Of a stretch of 64,000 nt of DNA, positions 1 through 9,264 are shown piece by piece. Source of the stretch: Flavobacterium sp. LC2016-13. GTDB taxonomy: Bacteria; Bacteroidota; Bacteroidia; Flavobacteriales; Flavobacteriaceae. The notes beneath the pieces were generated by a model. It had not been told where the DNA came from and ran no database searches. It saw only the letters and a program-made list of their open reading frames with translations. A program made the translations under genes and the position numbers. Position 1 is the stretch's first letter; every line of letters starts with the position of its first letter. The DNA lies in contig NZ_WMDQ01000003.1 in the NCBI RefSeq assembly GCF_009707955.1, forward strand, positions 310,001 to 374,000. The letters run 5' to 3'.

Positions 1-3000
1 ATAACAATTGTTTTTGGCGTTCCAAGTTGTGTCCACGTTGTTCCATTATCAGAAGTATAAGATGTAAATACATTTCCTGATCTTACAATACGAATCCATT
101 TTGGAGCCGTTCCTGCAGCTACATCAGCAGTCGTAATTCCCGAAACAGCATTTCTGGCTAAAAACTCTACACCCGCCGCTGCACTAACATCGGTCATGGC
201 ATGTTTAGAAGTTGGCGTAAGCGTTTCACGGAACATAACTCCCGCTTTGGCATACGTATTTGTGTTGGTCAATGAATTTACTTTGGCAATAATCTCTGCA
301 TCACCGGTAATAGGTTGATTTACAAATTGAAATTGATCGCTCGTTTCCCAAATATCTGTTCCTGATCCTTTAATCGTAAAAGTTCCGTTAGCATGAGTTG
401 CTTCTCCTGCCGGAGTTACAGCACCTAAATCTGTACTAACCCACGGCGCAGGTAAAGTTGCCGGAGGATTTTCTGTAGAAACTAAATTTACAGCTCTGAT
501 ATTATCAAAATAATACGTGTTTCCGGAATTTGTTCCAGGTTCTAACAAGAAAACAAAACGATTCACTTCATTGTCTAAAGTCGAAGCATCCGGAGAACTT
601 GCATACGTAAAAGTTACTGTATGCCATGTATTGGTTTGTTTTACAACACCTTGATAAATACTATGTCTTCCCGTAGGATAATTTGAAGGAATCGAAGCGC
701 TGCTTTCTGCCTGCCATGAAATTACAGATCCAACCGGAGCCGAAGTGTAAATATCCATAGCGAATTTTTTAGTTCCGTTTTTGAAATCTGCAATGTTGGT
801 TAAAGTCGTATTGAATGAAAAATTATCATACAACTCGGTTGATTTTCTAACATATTTTCCAACATTCGAAGACGTATTAATTCCGCTTGCACTTGGATTT
901 GCAGTATTTGGAGTATAAGTTCCGTTAGCGTCTCTAAACGTAATATTATGAACGGTTTGATAATCTTCATACACAACACCTGGCGTGAAAGTATCAGGAA
1001 GTTTGGTTGTACCAATTCTGATATTATCAAAATAATAAGTGTCACTTGTATAAGAACCTGAATTCGCTAATATTACCATTTGGTTGATGGCAAGATTTGA
1101 AGTTCCAGCATCCGGACTTGAATTGTAATAGAAAGTCAACGTTTCCCATTGATTTTGTTTCGTCGTGATCGCTACATAATTACTATTTCTTCCTGTTGGA
1201 AAATTAGCCGGAAGCGATGTTGCACTGTTTTCTAAATTCAAACTTACAACCGTTCCAATTGGTGCAGAAGTATACACATCGATCATGATTTTATTCGTCT
1301 GATTTTTTAATAAACCAGCATCTTCAATTGTGCTTTGTGTATTGAAGAAAAGTACATCATATTGTTCAGTTACATTTCTAACATATTTTGCCACATTCGC
1401 AGATGAGTTAACCGAATTAGTTCCCGGATTTGCTACAACAGAATAGGTTCCGGTTGTAGTTCCTTTTATAATTTTGTTGATGCCATCGTAGTTTTGTAAA
1501 ACATCTGTAGCAATAATTGGTTTTTCAGGTGCGGCTTTCGTTAGCAAATTATCAAAATAATACGTCGTTCCTGCATTCGAATTCGATTCAAAAAGGAAAA
1601 CGACATTATTTATTGTTAAAGCACTTGTGTTTGGATCGATAACTTTTTCAAATTCAAATTCAATAGTTTCCCATTTGTTTTGAACCGTTGTTGTGGCTTT
1701 GTAACCGCTATGTCTTCCTGACGGAAAATTTGTTGCTGTTGTTACAAGACTATTTTCAAGTTGCATCGAAATTTTAGTTCCAACCGGAGCTGAAGTATAA
1801 ATATCAAAAGAGATCTTTTTTCTGCCATAAACATAATCATTGGCATTACTGATCGTTACATTTTTGATATTCAAAACATCGTATAATTCAGCTGTGTTAC
1901 GAACATATTTTCCAACTAAAGCAGAAGTATTAATTCCCGTAGCCGATGGATTTGCAACGGCTTCTGTTAAAACTCCTGTTTTAAGTCCGTAAACAATATT
2001 CCTGTTTGATTGAAAATCTTCGTAAATTCTTTCTACCGGTAAAGGAACTTCGGTAGTTACAGCCAATTTATAAGTATTAGCAGTACATCCTGAAACTGTA
2101 GTCGCTACCGAAACATCTCCCCCAGAAGTTCCCCAGTTTACAGTAATTGTATTTGTTCCTTGTCCTGAAGTAATGGTTGCGCCTGCAGGAACTGTCCAGT
2201 TGTAAGTTGCGCCTGCAATCGTATTTATAGAATACGTTTTTCCTGTTTCGTTGTTGTATACTTTTGCATCACCAAGAACGCCGTAAGTAAAACTTCCGCT
2301 GTAAACGCGAACATAATCGACTTGCAGTTTTGCCGGAAAATCAGCCGGAATTGGTTCTACACCTGCACCGTTTACACTTGTATAAGGCGTTCCACCGCTA
2401 CCAACAGCCAGATTTAAAATGATATAAAACTGTTGATCATTAAAAGGCCAGCCTCCATTTACAGTCGTATTTGGTGTAGCAGTATGAAATAAATTGCCGT
2501 CGATAAACCATTTAATGATATTTGGTCCCCATTCTACCGCATAAACGTGAAATTCTGTCGATAAATCTGTTGGAGAGCTATAACTTCTTCCTGTATAATG
2601 ATATCCGCCGCCATCGTAATGAATCGTTCCATCAATCGATTTTGGGTTTCTGTGTTTGGCTTCCATAATATCAATTTCACCTGTAAAAGGCCAATTTGAT
2701 GTGCCGGCAGGTAACATCCAGAATGCAGGCCAAGCTCCCGTTCCGTTTGATAATTTCATACGGGCTTCGATTCTTCCGTACTTTATAGCGTATTTTCCCT
2801 CTGTAGTAAGTTTTGCTGAGGAATATGGTTGTGACGGAAATGATGCATTCGGTTCATATTTAGCCTGAATGTTCAAATAACTGTCTGATCCTTCTTTTAC
2901 AATTGTGGCCTGATTCGGATCATAACGTTGTGCTTCTGCATTTCCGAATCCGCAAAGTGAGGGACAACCGTTTCCGGAAATACTTTGCCATTTGGTTAAA

Positions 3001-3164
3001 TCTACGGTTGTACCGTTAAATTCATCTGACCAAATTAAAGTGTTGCATTGTGCCTGAAGTTTAAAAAAAGGTGTAAGAAAAAATAGTATCAAAATAATAC
3101 ACCTTATTAAAAAATAGTAATTGCTTCCCGGTGGTCGGCCGAAAAAAAAGTCTTTTTGTTTCAT
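1..3164 (-). CDS. Secreted GH16 endo-glucanase (laminarinase-like), multi-module, C-terminus outside window
   Basis: The reading frame is open from an ATG at 3164 to the left edge, giving about 1054 residues without the C-terminus. Residues 1-39 look like a signal peptide ending in LQAQ. Residues about 40-285 are a GH16 domain. It holds GEIDIME at 162-168, where Glu163 is the expected nucleophile and Glu168 the acid/base, and a WPAFWMLP stretch typical of beta-1,3-glucanases. Residues about 288-368 form a small PKD/SprB-like beta module (YNWTVPAGATI). Three homologous modules of about 170 residues follow, each with a GKYVRN, YTSAPVG, GRHS and YYFDN landmark. A DUF1349-like beta-sandwich then runs to the edge. 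The protein probably cuts beta-1,3- or mixed-linked glucans outside the cell. The repeats are likely carbohydrate-binding, but that is inferred. The Y_Y_Y/LuxR regulator lies directly upstream on the same strand. Confidence 0.9.
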   Translation of the reverse strand, partial: MKQKDFFFGRPPGSNYYFLIRCIILILFFLTPFFKLQAQCNTLIWSDEFNGTTVDLTKWQSISGNGCPSLCGFGNAEAQRYDPNQATIVKEGSDSYLNIQAKYEPNASFPSQPYSSAKLTTEGKYAIKYGRIEARMKLSNGTGAWPAFWMLPAGTSNWPFTGEIDIMEAKHRNPKSIDGTIHYDGGGYHYTGRSYSSPTDLSTEFHVYAVEWGPNIIKWFIDGNLFHTATPNTTVNGGWPFNDQQFYIILNLAVGSGGTPYTSVNGAGVEPIPADFPAKLQVDYVRVYSGSFTYGVLGDAKVYNNETGKTYSINTIAGATYNWTVPAGATITSGQGTNTITVNWGTSGGDVSVATTVSGCTANTYKLAVTTEVPLPVERIYEDFQSNRNIVYGLKTGVLTEAVANPSATGINTSALVGKYVRNTAELYDVLNIKNVTISNANDYVYGRKKISFDIYTSAPVGTKISMQLENSLVTTATNFPSGRHSGYKATTTVQNKWETIEFEFEKVIDPNTSALTINNVVFLFESNSNAGTTYYFDNLLTKAAPEKPIIATDVLQNYDGINKIIKGTTTGTYSVVANPGTNSVNSSANVAKYVRNVTEQYDVLFFNTQSTIEDAGLLKNQTNKIMIDVYTSAPIGTVVSLNLENSATSLPANFPTGRNSNYVAITTKQNQWETLTFYYNSSPDAGTSNLAINQMVILANSGSYTSDTYYFDNIRIGTTKLPDTFTPGVVYEDYQTVHNITFRDANGTYTPNTANPSASGINTSSNVGKYVRKSTELYDNFSFNTTLTNIADFKNGTKKFAMDIYTSAPVGSVISWQAESSASIPSNYPTGRHSIYQGVVKQTNTWHTVTFTYASSPDASTLDNEVNRFVFLLEPGTNSGNTYYFDNIRAVNLVSTENPPATLPAPWVSTDLGAVTPAGEATHANGTFTIKGSGTDIWETSDQFQFVNQPITGDAEIIAKVNSLTNTNTYAKAGVMFRETLTPTSKHAMTDVSAAAGVEFLARNAVSGITTADVAAGTAPKWIRIVRSGNVFTSYTSDNGTTWTQLGTPKTIV
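490..2040 (-). repeat. Three tandem ~500-bp coding repeats (carbohydrate-binding-like modules)
   Basis: Inside the GH16 gene three consecutive blocks encode related modules: about 2035-1550, 1520-1010 and 985-490. Each contains the same order of landmarks, YVRN, YDIYTSAPVG-like, NFPTGRHS-like and TYYFDNI. The copies are diverged rather than identical, so this is an old internal duplication. Confidence 0.8.
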
Positions 3165-3626
3165 TTTTTTTGTTTTTTGTTAGTAAAGCTTATTAACACA
3201 ACAAATCTTCTGTTTTTCTACAAACAGATCTATATTGTATTAATAAGATGACAATATTAACAAATAAACTGCCTAAAATTAACATTTATGGCTACGGTTT
3301 GACTACGGTGTTTATAAAAAAATGTAATAATTAGCCGTCAAAAAGCGTAAAACTACTTAGGATTTTACTGATACTAAAAAACGCGCCAGGTATTGGTTTT
3401 AAACAGATCGAGAAGGAATTTTATTTGTAAGAATAGGTTAAAATGTTTACCGCTGAACAAAGGATTGAAAGATTTCTTTCATGCAGATTCTACAAATTGA
3501 AGCAGATTTAAATTTGGATAATTATCTGTGCGCATCTGCTTAAATCTTTTTTAAATCTGCGTGAAAAATTACAGCAAATCAAAAATCTGCGAGATCTGCC
3601 AAATCTGCGAGAAAACATTAAACACA
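3165..3626. other. Intergenic region between GH16 and its neighbour; one GCAGATT-type repeat, no gene
   Basis: This 462-bp gap holds the leader of the GH16 gene (3165 to about 3350) and then a repeat element at 3476-3615. I see no credible coding sequence. No clear TAnnTTTG/TTTG promoter pair could be fixed for the GH16 gene. Confidence 0.6.
3476..3615. repeat. Intergenic GCAGATT/CTGCG-type inverted repeat, copy 1
   Basis: The stretch starts with a TTTCATGCAGATTCT-type arm and ends with ATCTGCGTGAAA, then adds two short CTGCGAGA words. It closely matches the inner part of the element at 15513-15614: same word order, same spacer wording TCTGCTTAAATC. Related copies lie at 30452-30540 and 50593-51050. 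Confidence 0.75.
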
Positions 3627-6533
3627 TTAAAAATTAAGAATAAACTCCGTAATATTAGTATCTGACGGAAGCTGCATTTTTTTTCGAATACGGTATCGGG
3701 TATCTTCAACGCCCCTTACGGAAATCCCTAAAAGTGGAGCGATTTCTTTTGTATTGAAATTCATTCGCAAATAAGCACACAAACGCATATCGCGAGGAGT
3801 CAGTTCCGGGAAAGTCGTTTTTAAACGTTGCATGAAGTTATCATGAAGCTGATTAAAGATTTCTTCAAACTCATTCCAATGTTGATCGCCTTGCAATTCG
3901 TGATCAATAATTCGGTTGATTTTTGTCAGTAAACTAAAATTAACGTTAGGTTCGTTTTTCTTATCAATCTGACCAATAAGGTCTTTTATAGAAAGCAGGA
4001 TTTCATTTAAATGAATAAGATTCACAGTATTCGAAGCTACTTTTGCATTTTTAAGATTAATAGTCGCTTCCAGATTTTCCTTTTCTAACAACAATTTCTG
4101 TTCATTAAATTCTGCACGCGTAAATAAAAGTTCTTTTTCCTGATTAATAATAAGTTGTGAACGTTTGCGTTCTGCAAGGTTTTTTTGATATTTGATAATC
4201 GTATAAATCAAAACGCCAAAAAGCAGTAAATACAAAATATAAGCCCAGGTCGTTCTGTACCACGGCGGTAAAATTTCAAATTTAAAAACAGCTTCTTCAC
4301 TTACAACATCATAAATATTTTTTGCCCTTACATGAAAAACATATTCGTTTTCAGGCAAGTTCGTATATTCTTTTTCAGTCTGCAGACTGTATTCTGACCA
4401 TTTAGGTTCAAAACCTTCCAGCCAATATTCGTATTTTGTTGCATCGGCTTCATCATAACAAAGTGAGGCAAACGAAAAATGCAAGGCGTTATTTGAATGC
4501 GATAAAGTAGGACAAAGTTCTTCACTAGTTTCATTATGTGACGGAAGTACATCATATCTGCTCGAAAATAACAAACTGTCTTTCGGAAAAATACATTTAA
4601 CCTCTGAAATAACAGCTTTGTATTTTGCTTGATATTTTTTGTTTTTGGTTATATTATAATGAATCAAACCGTCTTGTGTACCAAAAAATACATCTCCGTT
4701 TGAAGTGGTTTGAATATTTTCGAAACCCGGAATATATAAATATCTTAATTTTCTAAAAGGCAATTCTTCTTTAGTAAATTTCCCGTCTGATTGCTGCGTC
4801 ATTTTTCCGGTATTTTCACCAGAAACGTACCAGATATTATTTTGATTATCTTCTTTAAGTAAACGAATATGATTATCAAGTCCGAGATATTTTTTGAAAA
4901 CAGGATCAGGAATCATTCTTTTTGAAGTTGTATTTCGCTTGTAAACTCCCTTTGTTGTTCCAAAAAGAATCTGATTATTGATTTTGAAAGTATTCAAAAA
5001 CAAACTCGACGGAAAACCAGTTCTTTGATCATAAAACTGAATGTTTGAAACTGCGTCAAAGGTTTTATTAAATCTAATTTTAAAAATTCCTTTATAACCG
5101 TGCGCGATCCAAATGTTTCCTGCTGCATCTTTTTCAATTACCCTGCTGCTTTCTTCAAAACCTTTTATTTTATGTTGAAAAACCCAGGAACCATTTATAT
5201 TTTTCAATAAATACAATCCCGTATATCCGCCAACAAGCAATAAATCAGGATGATCAGGAATAATTATACCTTTCCATGCGCCATCGGTTTTTGCAATTAA
5301 TTGAGCCGAATTTCCTTTTACTTCGAAAATTCCATTCTTTTCAAAAGCTAAAAGTGAGTTACCAAAAACACCAATATTCCAGACATTTTCAGACATTCCC
5401 GAAATATATTGAAAGTTTGCATTTTCTCGTTTTCCATTTTTGTATGCATTCCAATCAAGCCAAAACAAACCATTATCTGTAGCGATATATAGCTTATTCT
5501 GATAAATCTGACTGCAATATATCTTGGTTTCTGAATTTGATGTATCTAATATTCTTGACAAAGGCGAAGAAATCTGAATCAGGGAAATACCTTCTTTTAA
5601 TGTAACCCAAAGATTTCCTTCTTTATCGGTTTTAAGATTGGTTACATATTCGTTTTGCAAACCCATTTGTTTGTTGACATGTTGAATAAGATGTCCCAAA
5701 CTATCTATAACTATCAATCCCGTTTGTCGCGTCCCGATTCCGAAATATCCGTCAGAAAGCAGAATTCCGGTTGTAATTTGATTTTGTTTCAGTAAATAAT
5801 CAGCTTCGGTTACAAAAGGCTGTATTTGATTGTTTTTATAAATAAAAAGTCCATTTTTTTGGGTCAGCAAAATCAAACCATCTTTGGTTTCAAATGCTTT
5901 TCGAATCTTCATTCCTGAAAATTTTTGTCCGTCGATTATGGGTTTCAAAACATCATCTTTAAGTTTCAACAATCCTTTTTCATTATCTAAAACATAGACA
6001 GCATTATCGGTTTTAAAAAATTCATCAAAATTAGAATCAGACTTTATTACTTTGATTTTGTTGTTTTTATAAATAAATAGTCTTTCGCTGGAGAAAAAAA
6101 CCACTTCGTTATTGAACATAACCGTATGCAAAACATCGCCAAAATTTTTAGCAGAATCCGGAAGCAGTTTTACTAATGAAGTATATTTATATTGTCCGTT
6201 TGGTAATTCCACCACAAAGCCAAAATCGCCCTGTGCGCCAACATACATTTTATCATTTTTATCGATCGCAAGAGAGCGAACCATACTTTTATTTTCCGGT
6301 TGTGTTATGATACTCCATCGTACTCCGTCAAACTGCATAATCCCGAAATGATTGGCAAAAAACATCATGCCTTTAGAATCCTGCAAAAGATCCCAATTCT
6401 CAGAAGCTGCTTTATACGTTTTCGGATTGTAATTGGTGATAAATGGAACTCCGATTTTTTTAATTTGGGCGCTAAAAAAATGGGGCAAAAAGAATATCGA
6501 TAAAACTAAAAATCTAATTGTAAAATTCGTCAT
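3627..6533 (-). CDS. Membrane sensor-regulator: beta-propeller, Y_Y_Y domain and LuxR-type HTH
   Basis: 968 residues. Residues 1-22 are a signal peptide. Residues about 25-680 consist of reg_prop-like propeller repeats (LWVT, IWIAHG, IWYVSG motifs), which in this family form a periplasmic ligand-sensing domain. A Y_Y_Y (triple tyrosine) domain follows at about 690-765. A transmembrane helix lies at about 773-793, and a long coiled coil rich in K, E and Q at about 795-870. The C-terminal about 60 residues are a LuxR-like helix-turn-helix (LTPRDMRLCAYL then GISVRGVEDTRYRIRKK). There is no histidine kinase or receiver domain, so it would pass the signal straight from periplasm to DNA. Family members control polysaccharide loci. 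The adjacent GH16 gene is the obvious target, by inference. Confidence 0.88.
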   Translation of the reverse strand: MTNFTIRFLVLSIFFLPHFFSAQIKKIGVPFITNYNPKTYKAASENWDLLQDSKGMMFFANHFGIMQFDGVRWSIITQPENKSMVRSLAIDKNDKMYVGAQGDFGFVVELPNGQYKYTSLVKLLPDSAKNFGDVLHTVMFNNEVVFFSSERLFIYKNNKIKVIKSDSNFDEFFKTDNAVYVLDNEKGLLKLKDDVLKPIIDGQKFSGMKIRKAFETKDGLILLTQKNGLFIYKNNQIQPFVTEADYLLKQNQITTGILLSDGYFGIGTRQTGLIVIDSLGHLIQHVNKQMGLQNEYVTNLKTDKEGNLWVTLKEGISLIQISSPLSRILDTSNSETKIYCSQIYQNKLYIATDNGLFWLDWNAYKNGKRENANFQYISGMSENVWNIGVFGNSLLAFEKNGIFEVKGNSAQLIAKTDGAWKGIIIPDHPDLLLVGGYTGLYLLKNINGSWVFQHKIKGFEESSRVIEKDAAGNIWIAHGYKGIFKIRFNKTFDAVSNIQFYDQRTGFPSSLFLNTFKINNQILFGTTKGVYKRNTTSKRMIPDPVFKKYLGLDNHIRLLKEDNQNNIWYVSGENTGKMTQQSDGKFTKEELPFRKLRYLYIPGFENIQTTSNGDVFFGTQDGLIHYNITKNKKYQAKYKAVISEVKCIFPKDSLLFSSRYDVLPSHNETSEELCPTLSHSNNALHFSFASLCYDEADATKYEYWLEGFEPKWSEYSLQTEKEYTNLPENEYVFHVRAKNIYDVVSEEAVFKFEILPPWYRTTWAYILYLLLFGVLIYTIIKYQKNLAERKRSQLIINQEKELLFTRAEFNEQKLLLEKENLEATINLKNAKVASNTVNLIHLNEILLSIKDLIGQIDKKNEPNVNFSLLTKINRIIDHELQGDQHWNEFEEIFNQLHDNFMQRLKTTFPELTPRDMRLCAYLRMNFNTKEIAPLLGISVRGVEDTRYRIRKKMQLPSDTNITEFILNF

Positions 6534-6854
6534 TTCGTTTTTGTCTGTAGGTTACTTTACGGCCTTAAAAACCGCAATCTTAAAAACAACCGCTTTGGGA
6601 GAAATCATTTTTAAGTAATATAAATCGTTTATTTATTAACGCTAACATTAATAATTTAATATTTTAAGTCACAAAAAAAGCGAATATCTAAATTCAAATA
6701 TATAAAATTTTATTTTATTGTAACAAATTACATTGATAATTGGGAATATGCGAATTCAAAAAGTGTACAATTAAGAAATATAAAATCAAAGTCTATACAA
6801 ATAGTTATTTATAGATTAGTTATTTGTTAATTTGCATTCGTTTAAAAACCAAAC
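6534..6854. other. Divergent intergenic region, promoters expected
   Basis: This 321-bp, very AT-rich gap separates the minus-strand regulator from the plus-strand lipoprotein. It must carry both promoters, but I cannot fix a convincing TAnnTTTG element in either direction. No gene or repeat is seen. Confidence 0.5.
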
Positions 6855-7616
6855 ATGAAAAAAATCCTTTGTTTACTGAGTATTATTTTACTATCGTTTT
6901 CTTCCTGCACTAATGATGATAAGGAATCATCAAATTTACAAGAGCCTATTTTTGTAAAAGAAACGGCGGTTAGTATTAACGGTAAAACTTATACACAAAA
7001 AATGTCTTATGATGGAAATCGAATTCAAAGTATTACTTTTCAAGACGGATCTAAAACTAATTATATCTATACTGGTGATGTAATTACAAAAGTTGAAGAT
7101 GTTGATGCACAAGGAAAACTTTTTTCAATTAGAGAATATAAATACGTTAATGGCAAAATTTATTCTTGTTTGAGTGCTGATTACGATTTTGGACCTCAAT
7201 ACAAAAATCTCGTAAAGTATTTTCATAATGAAGATGGAACTGTTACGTACCAAAAATATAACGTTAATTTCATAACGGGCGAAGAAGAAGAGGAAGATCC
7301 TATTTCAGGTAAGTTTTTCTTTAAAAATGGTAATATTATTAAAGATGAACAATATTTGAATTCTGTATTAGAAAGTTCGCTATTATATGAATATGATACT
7401 AAAAATAATAATTTAAAAAATATTTTAGGCTACAATTTGTTATTAAAACTTGAGTCAACAGTTAATAATATTATTAAAACAACTTCTTTATATAAAACAG
7501 GTTATATTGGTACCGTGATTAATGTGTATGAATACAATTCAAATGGTTATCCTACTTCAAAAATGGTCGATGTTGTTAACGGAACACCATATTCAATAGT
7601 TAGATATCAATACTAA
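6855..7616 (+). CDS. Unrecognised lipoprotein with YD-like repeats
   Basis: 253 residues. The N-terminus is a lipoprotein signal with the lipobox LSFSSC, so Cys18 would be acylated. The acidic TNDDKESS that follows fits Bacteroidota lipoprotein export signals to the cell surface. The rest is rich in Tyr, Asn and Asp with spaced patterns such as YDGNRIQSI, YTGDVI, YEYDTKNNNL and YEYNSNGYP. These resemble YD/RHS-type strand repeats. No enzymatic motif is visible. It stands alone, divergent from the regulator, and is closed by a strong palindrome. Function unknown. Confidence 0.75.
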   Translation: MKKILCLLSIILLSFSSCTNDDKESSNLQEPIFVKETAVSINGKTYTQKMSYDGNRIQSITFQDGSKTNYIYTGDVITKVEDVDAQGKLFSIREYKYVNGKIYSCLSADYDFGPQYKNLVKYFHNEDGTVTYQKYNVNFITGEEEEEDPISGKFFFKNGNIIKDEQYLNSVLESSLLYEYDTKNNNLKNILGYNLLLKLESTVNNIIKTTSLYKTGYIGTVINVYEYNSNGYPTSKMVDVVNGTPYSIVRYQY

Positions 7617-7641
7617 TAAAAGAATCTTTTTTTAATTTTAA

Positions 7642-7679
7642 TATAAGTAAGACTTCCATTAATGGAAGTCTTACTTATA
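7642..7679. terminator. Perfect 38-bp palindrome between convergent genes (bidirectional terminator)
   Basis: Two 19-base arms, centred on CCATTAATGG, are exact reverse complements with no loop. The palindrome lies between a plus-strand gene ending at 7616 and a minus-strand gene ending at 7728. A T-rich stretch lies before it, but the T-run after the stem is weak. Termination in both directions is the likely role. Confidence 0.65.
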
Positions 7680-7727
7680 AAATCAATATATAGTTGAAAG
7701 AATAAGCTATAGAAACTAAGTATAAAA

Positions 7728-8366
7728 TTAAAAACGAAGCACTTTATCCAACTCTTCATAACTATCAAAAAGTACCGCTCCTTCTTCTAATAAGTCATCA
7801 TTATTATAACCGTTAGCAAAACCGTAAACTTTAAATCCTCCCGAAATTCCGGCTTTTACTCCGGCTTTACTGTCTTCGATTACAATGCAATCTTTGACAT
7901 CAAAACCCATTTGTTTTGCAGCGTGGAGAAAAATCCCGGGATCTGGTTTCCAGCTATTAATTTGATAGGAGCTAAATATTTTATTTTCGAATTTATCCAT
8001 CAAACCCGATACTTCAAGATTTAATCGGATTTTGTCAACGGGACCGCTGGAAGCTACACAATACGGAATTTTTAATTTATTGAGAAAATCAACAATGCCT
8101 TCCATAGGTTTTACCTGAGTTCTGAAGGCTTCAAAACTCTTTTCGCGATATTCAGCTTCAAAATTATCAGGAAGTTTTTTTGCAATTGCATTTTCTATAT
8201 GAAGGAAACATTCTTTTAAGTTACGACCGTTAAAGTCGCGATAAGCATCTTCAAGTTCCATTTCGAAACCATGTTCTGCCGCCATGGAAAGAAGAATTCC
8301 ATTTCCTATTTTTTCAGTATCCACAAGAACTCCGTCGCAATCAAAAATTATACATTTAACTTCCAT
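7728..8366 (-). CDS. HAD-superfamily sugar-phosphatase / beta-phosphoglucomutase-like
   Basis: 212 residues, the usual length for the beta-phosphoglucomutase-like branch of HAD hydrolases. Motif I is FDCDGVLVDTE, with nucleophile Asp9 and Asp11. Motif II is ASSGP, the motif III lysine is in SWKPDPGIF, and motif IV is VIEDSKAGVKAG. The residues between motif I and II form the helical cap. The likely reaction is dephosphorylation (or mutase action) on a small sugar phosphate in the cytoplasm. The substrate cannot be read from sequence. It is followed in the same direction by no close partner; the NUDIX gene lies 81 bp upstream on the same strand and could be co-transcribed. Confidence 0.88.
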   Translation of the reverse strand: MEVKCIIFDCDGVLVDTEKIGNGILLSMAAEHGFEMELEDAYRDFNGRNLKECFLHIENAIAKKLPDNFEAEYREKSFEAFRTQVKPMEGIVDFLNKLKIPYCVASSGPVDKIRLNLEVSGLMDKFENKIFSSYQINSWKPDPGIFLHAAKQMGFDVKDCIVIEDSKAGVKAGISGGFKVYGFANGYNNDDLLEEGAVLFDSYEELDKVLRF

Positions 8367-8447
8367 ATTTTATTCTTTACATTTAAAATTATTCGGCTTG
8401 ACCGAAAATGTAAATTACAAAAATTATTTTAGAAAGTTATGCGGATT

Positions 8448-8915
8448 TTAAAGCGATGTCGAAATTTTGGAAATGATCTGAACTATAAAATCAGCCTGTG
8501 CCGGGTTTATTTTTTTCAGGGCTTCTGCAGTTTGAAACCATTCGGCTTTATCAATTTCAGGAAAACTTTGCAGATTTCCGGATTTGGGCGGCCACTCTAT
8601 TTCAAATTCATTACTTTTTACCAAAGCAACATCAATATCAAATTCTAAAGCCCAGGCAAAAACTGTTTTTCCTGATTTGAGTTTTACATATTCTAATTTT
8701 ATAAAATCATCTCCTTCCAGCTCAAAACCGGTTTCTTCCTTAAATTCACGTTTTGCAGCTTCAAGCGGATCTTCGTCATCTGTAAATTCTCCTTTTGGAA
8801 TCGACCAGCTTTCTAAATCTTTATTTTTCCAAAATGGTCCACCGGGATGAACCAATAAAAAAAATATGGTCGAACCAATAAATTTGTAAAGTAATATGCC
8901 GGCACTTTGTTTCAT
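8448..8915 (-). CDS. NUDIX hydrolase (MutT/diadenosine-tetraphosphatase-like)
   Basis: 155 residues. The NUDIX box runs from Gly42 to Leu66, with Glu48, Arg56-Glu57 and the metal-binding Glu60-Glu61 in REFKEETGF. The N-terminal SAGILLYKF and the preserved WSIPKGE resemble the bacterial branch related to Ap4A hydrolase. It would hydrolyse a nucleoside diphosphate-linked compound in the cytoplasm. Its downstream neighbour on the same strand is the HAD hydrolase. Confidence 0.9.
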   Translation of the reverse strand: MKQSAGILLYKFIGSTIFFLLVHPGGPFWKNKDLESWSIPKGEFTDDEDPLEAAKREFKEETGFELEGDDFIKLEYVKLKSGKTVFAWALEFDIDVALVKSNEFEIEWPPKSGNLQSFPEIDKAEWFQTAEALKKINPAQADFIVQIISKISTSL

Positions 8916-9144
8916 GAAAATGATTTTATTTTTTTATGATGATTAAAAAGATCTATTTCAATTCCATCAGATTGTGGAATTAATCTTAAAAATTTTTCAA
9001 ATCTTATATTTAAGTTTTTGTTTCTTCCAATAAAAATAATTCTTTATTTGTTAAATATAAGTTTTCAGAATCGATATATTTTAGATAACCCGAATTACTT
9101 GATTTTTAGAACTTAAATTCAAATAAAAACTTCCTTTTATTAAA

Positions 9145-9264
9145 ATGAAAAATATTTGCAATCTCATTTCTGTACATATTTTATACCTAATATGTATTCC
9201 TGCTTACGATTTGATTTGTAAATTTATAATTCAAATAACCACAATTAAAATCTTCCTATTTTGA
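9145..9264 (+). CDS. Possible 39-aa leader ORF overlapping the TTG start of the DUF4861 gene
   Basis: An ATG at 9145 opens a 39-codon, hydrophobic frame (MKNICNLISVHILYL...). Its TGA stop overlaps the TTG start of the next gene in the four bases TTGA at 9261-9264. Such overlap is typical of translational coupling, and would help a weak TTG start. There is no homology I recognise, so it may be chance. The rest of the gap (8916-9144) shows no gene. Confidence 0.35.
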   Translation: MKNICNLISVHILYLICIPAYDLICKFIIQITTIKIFLF

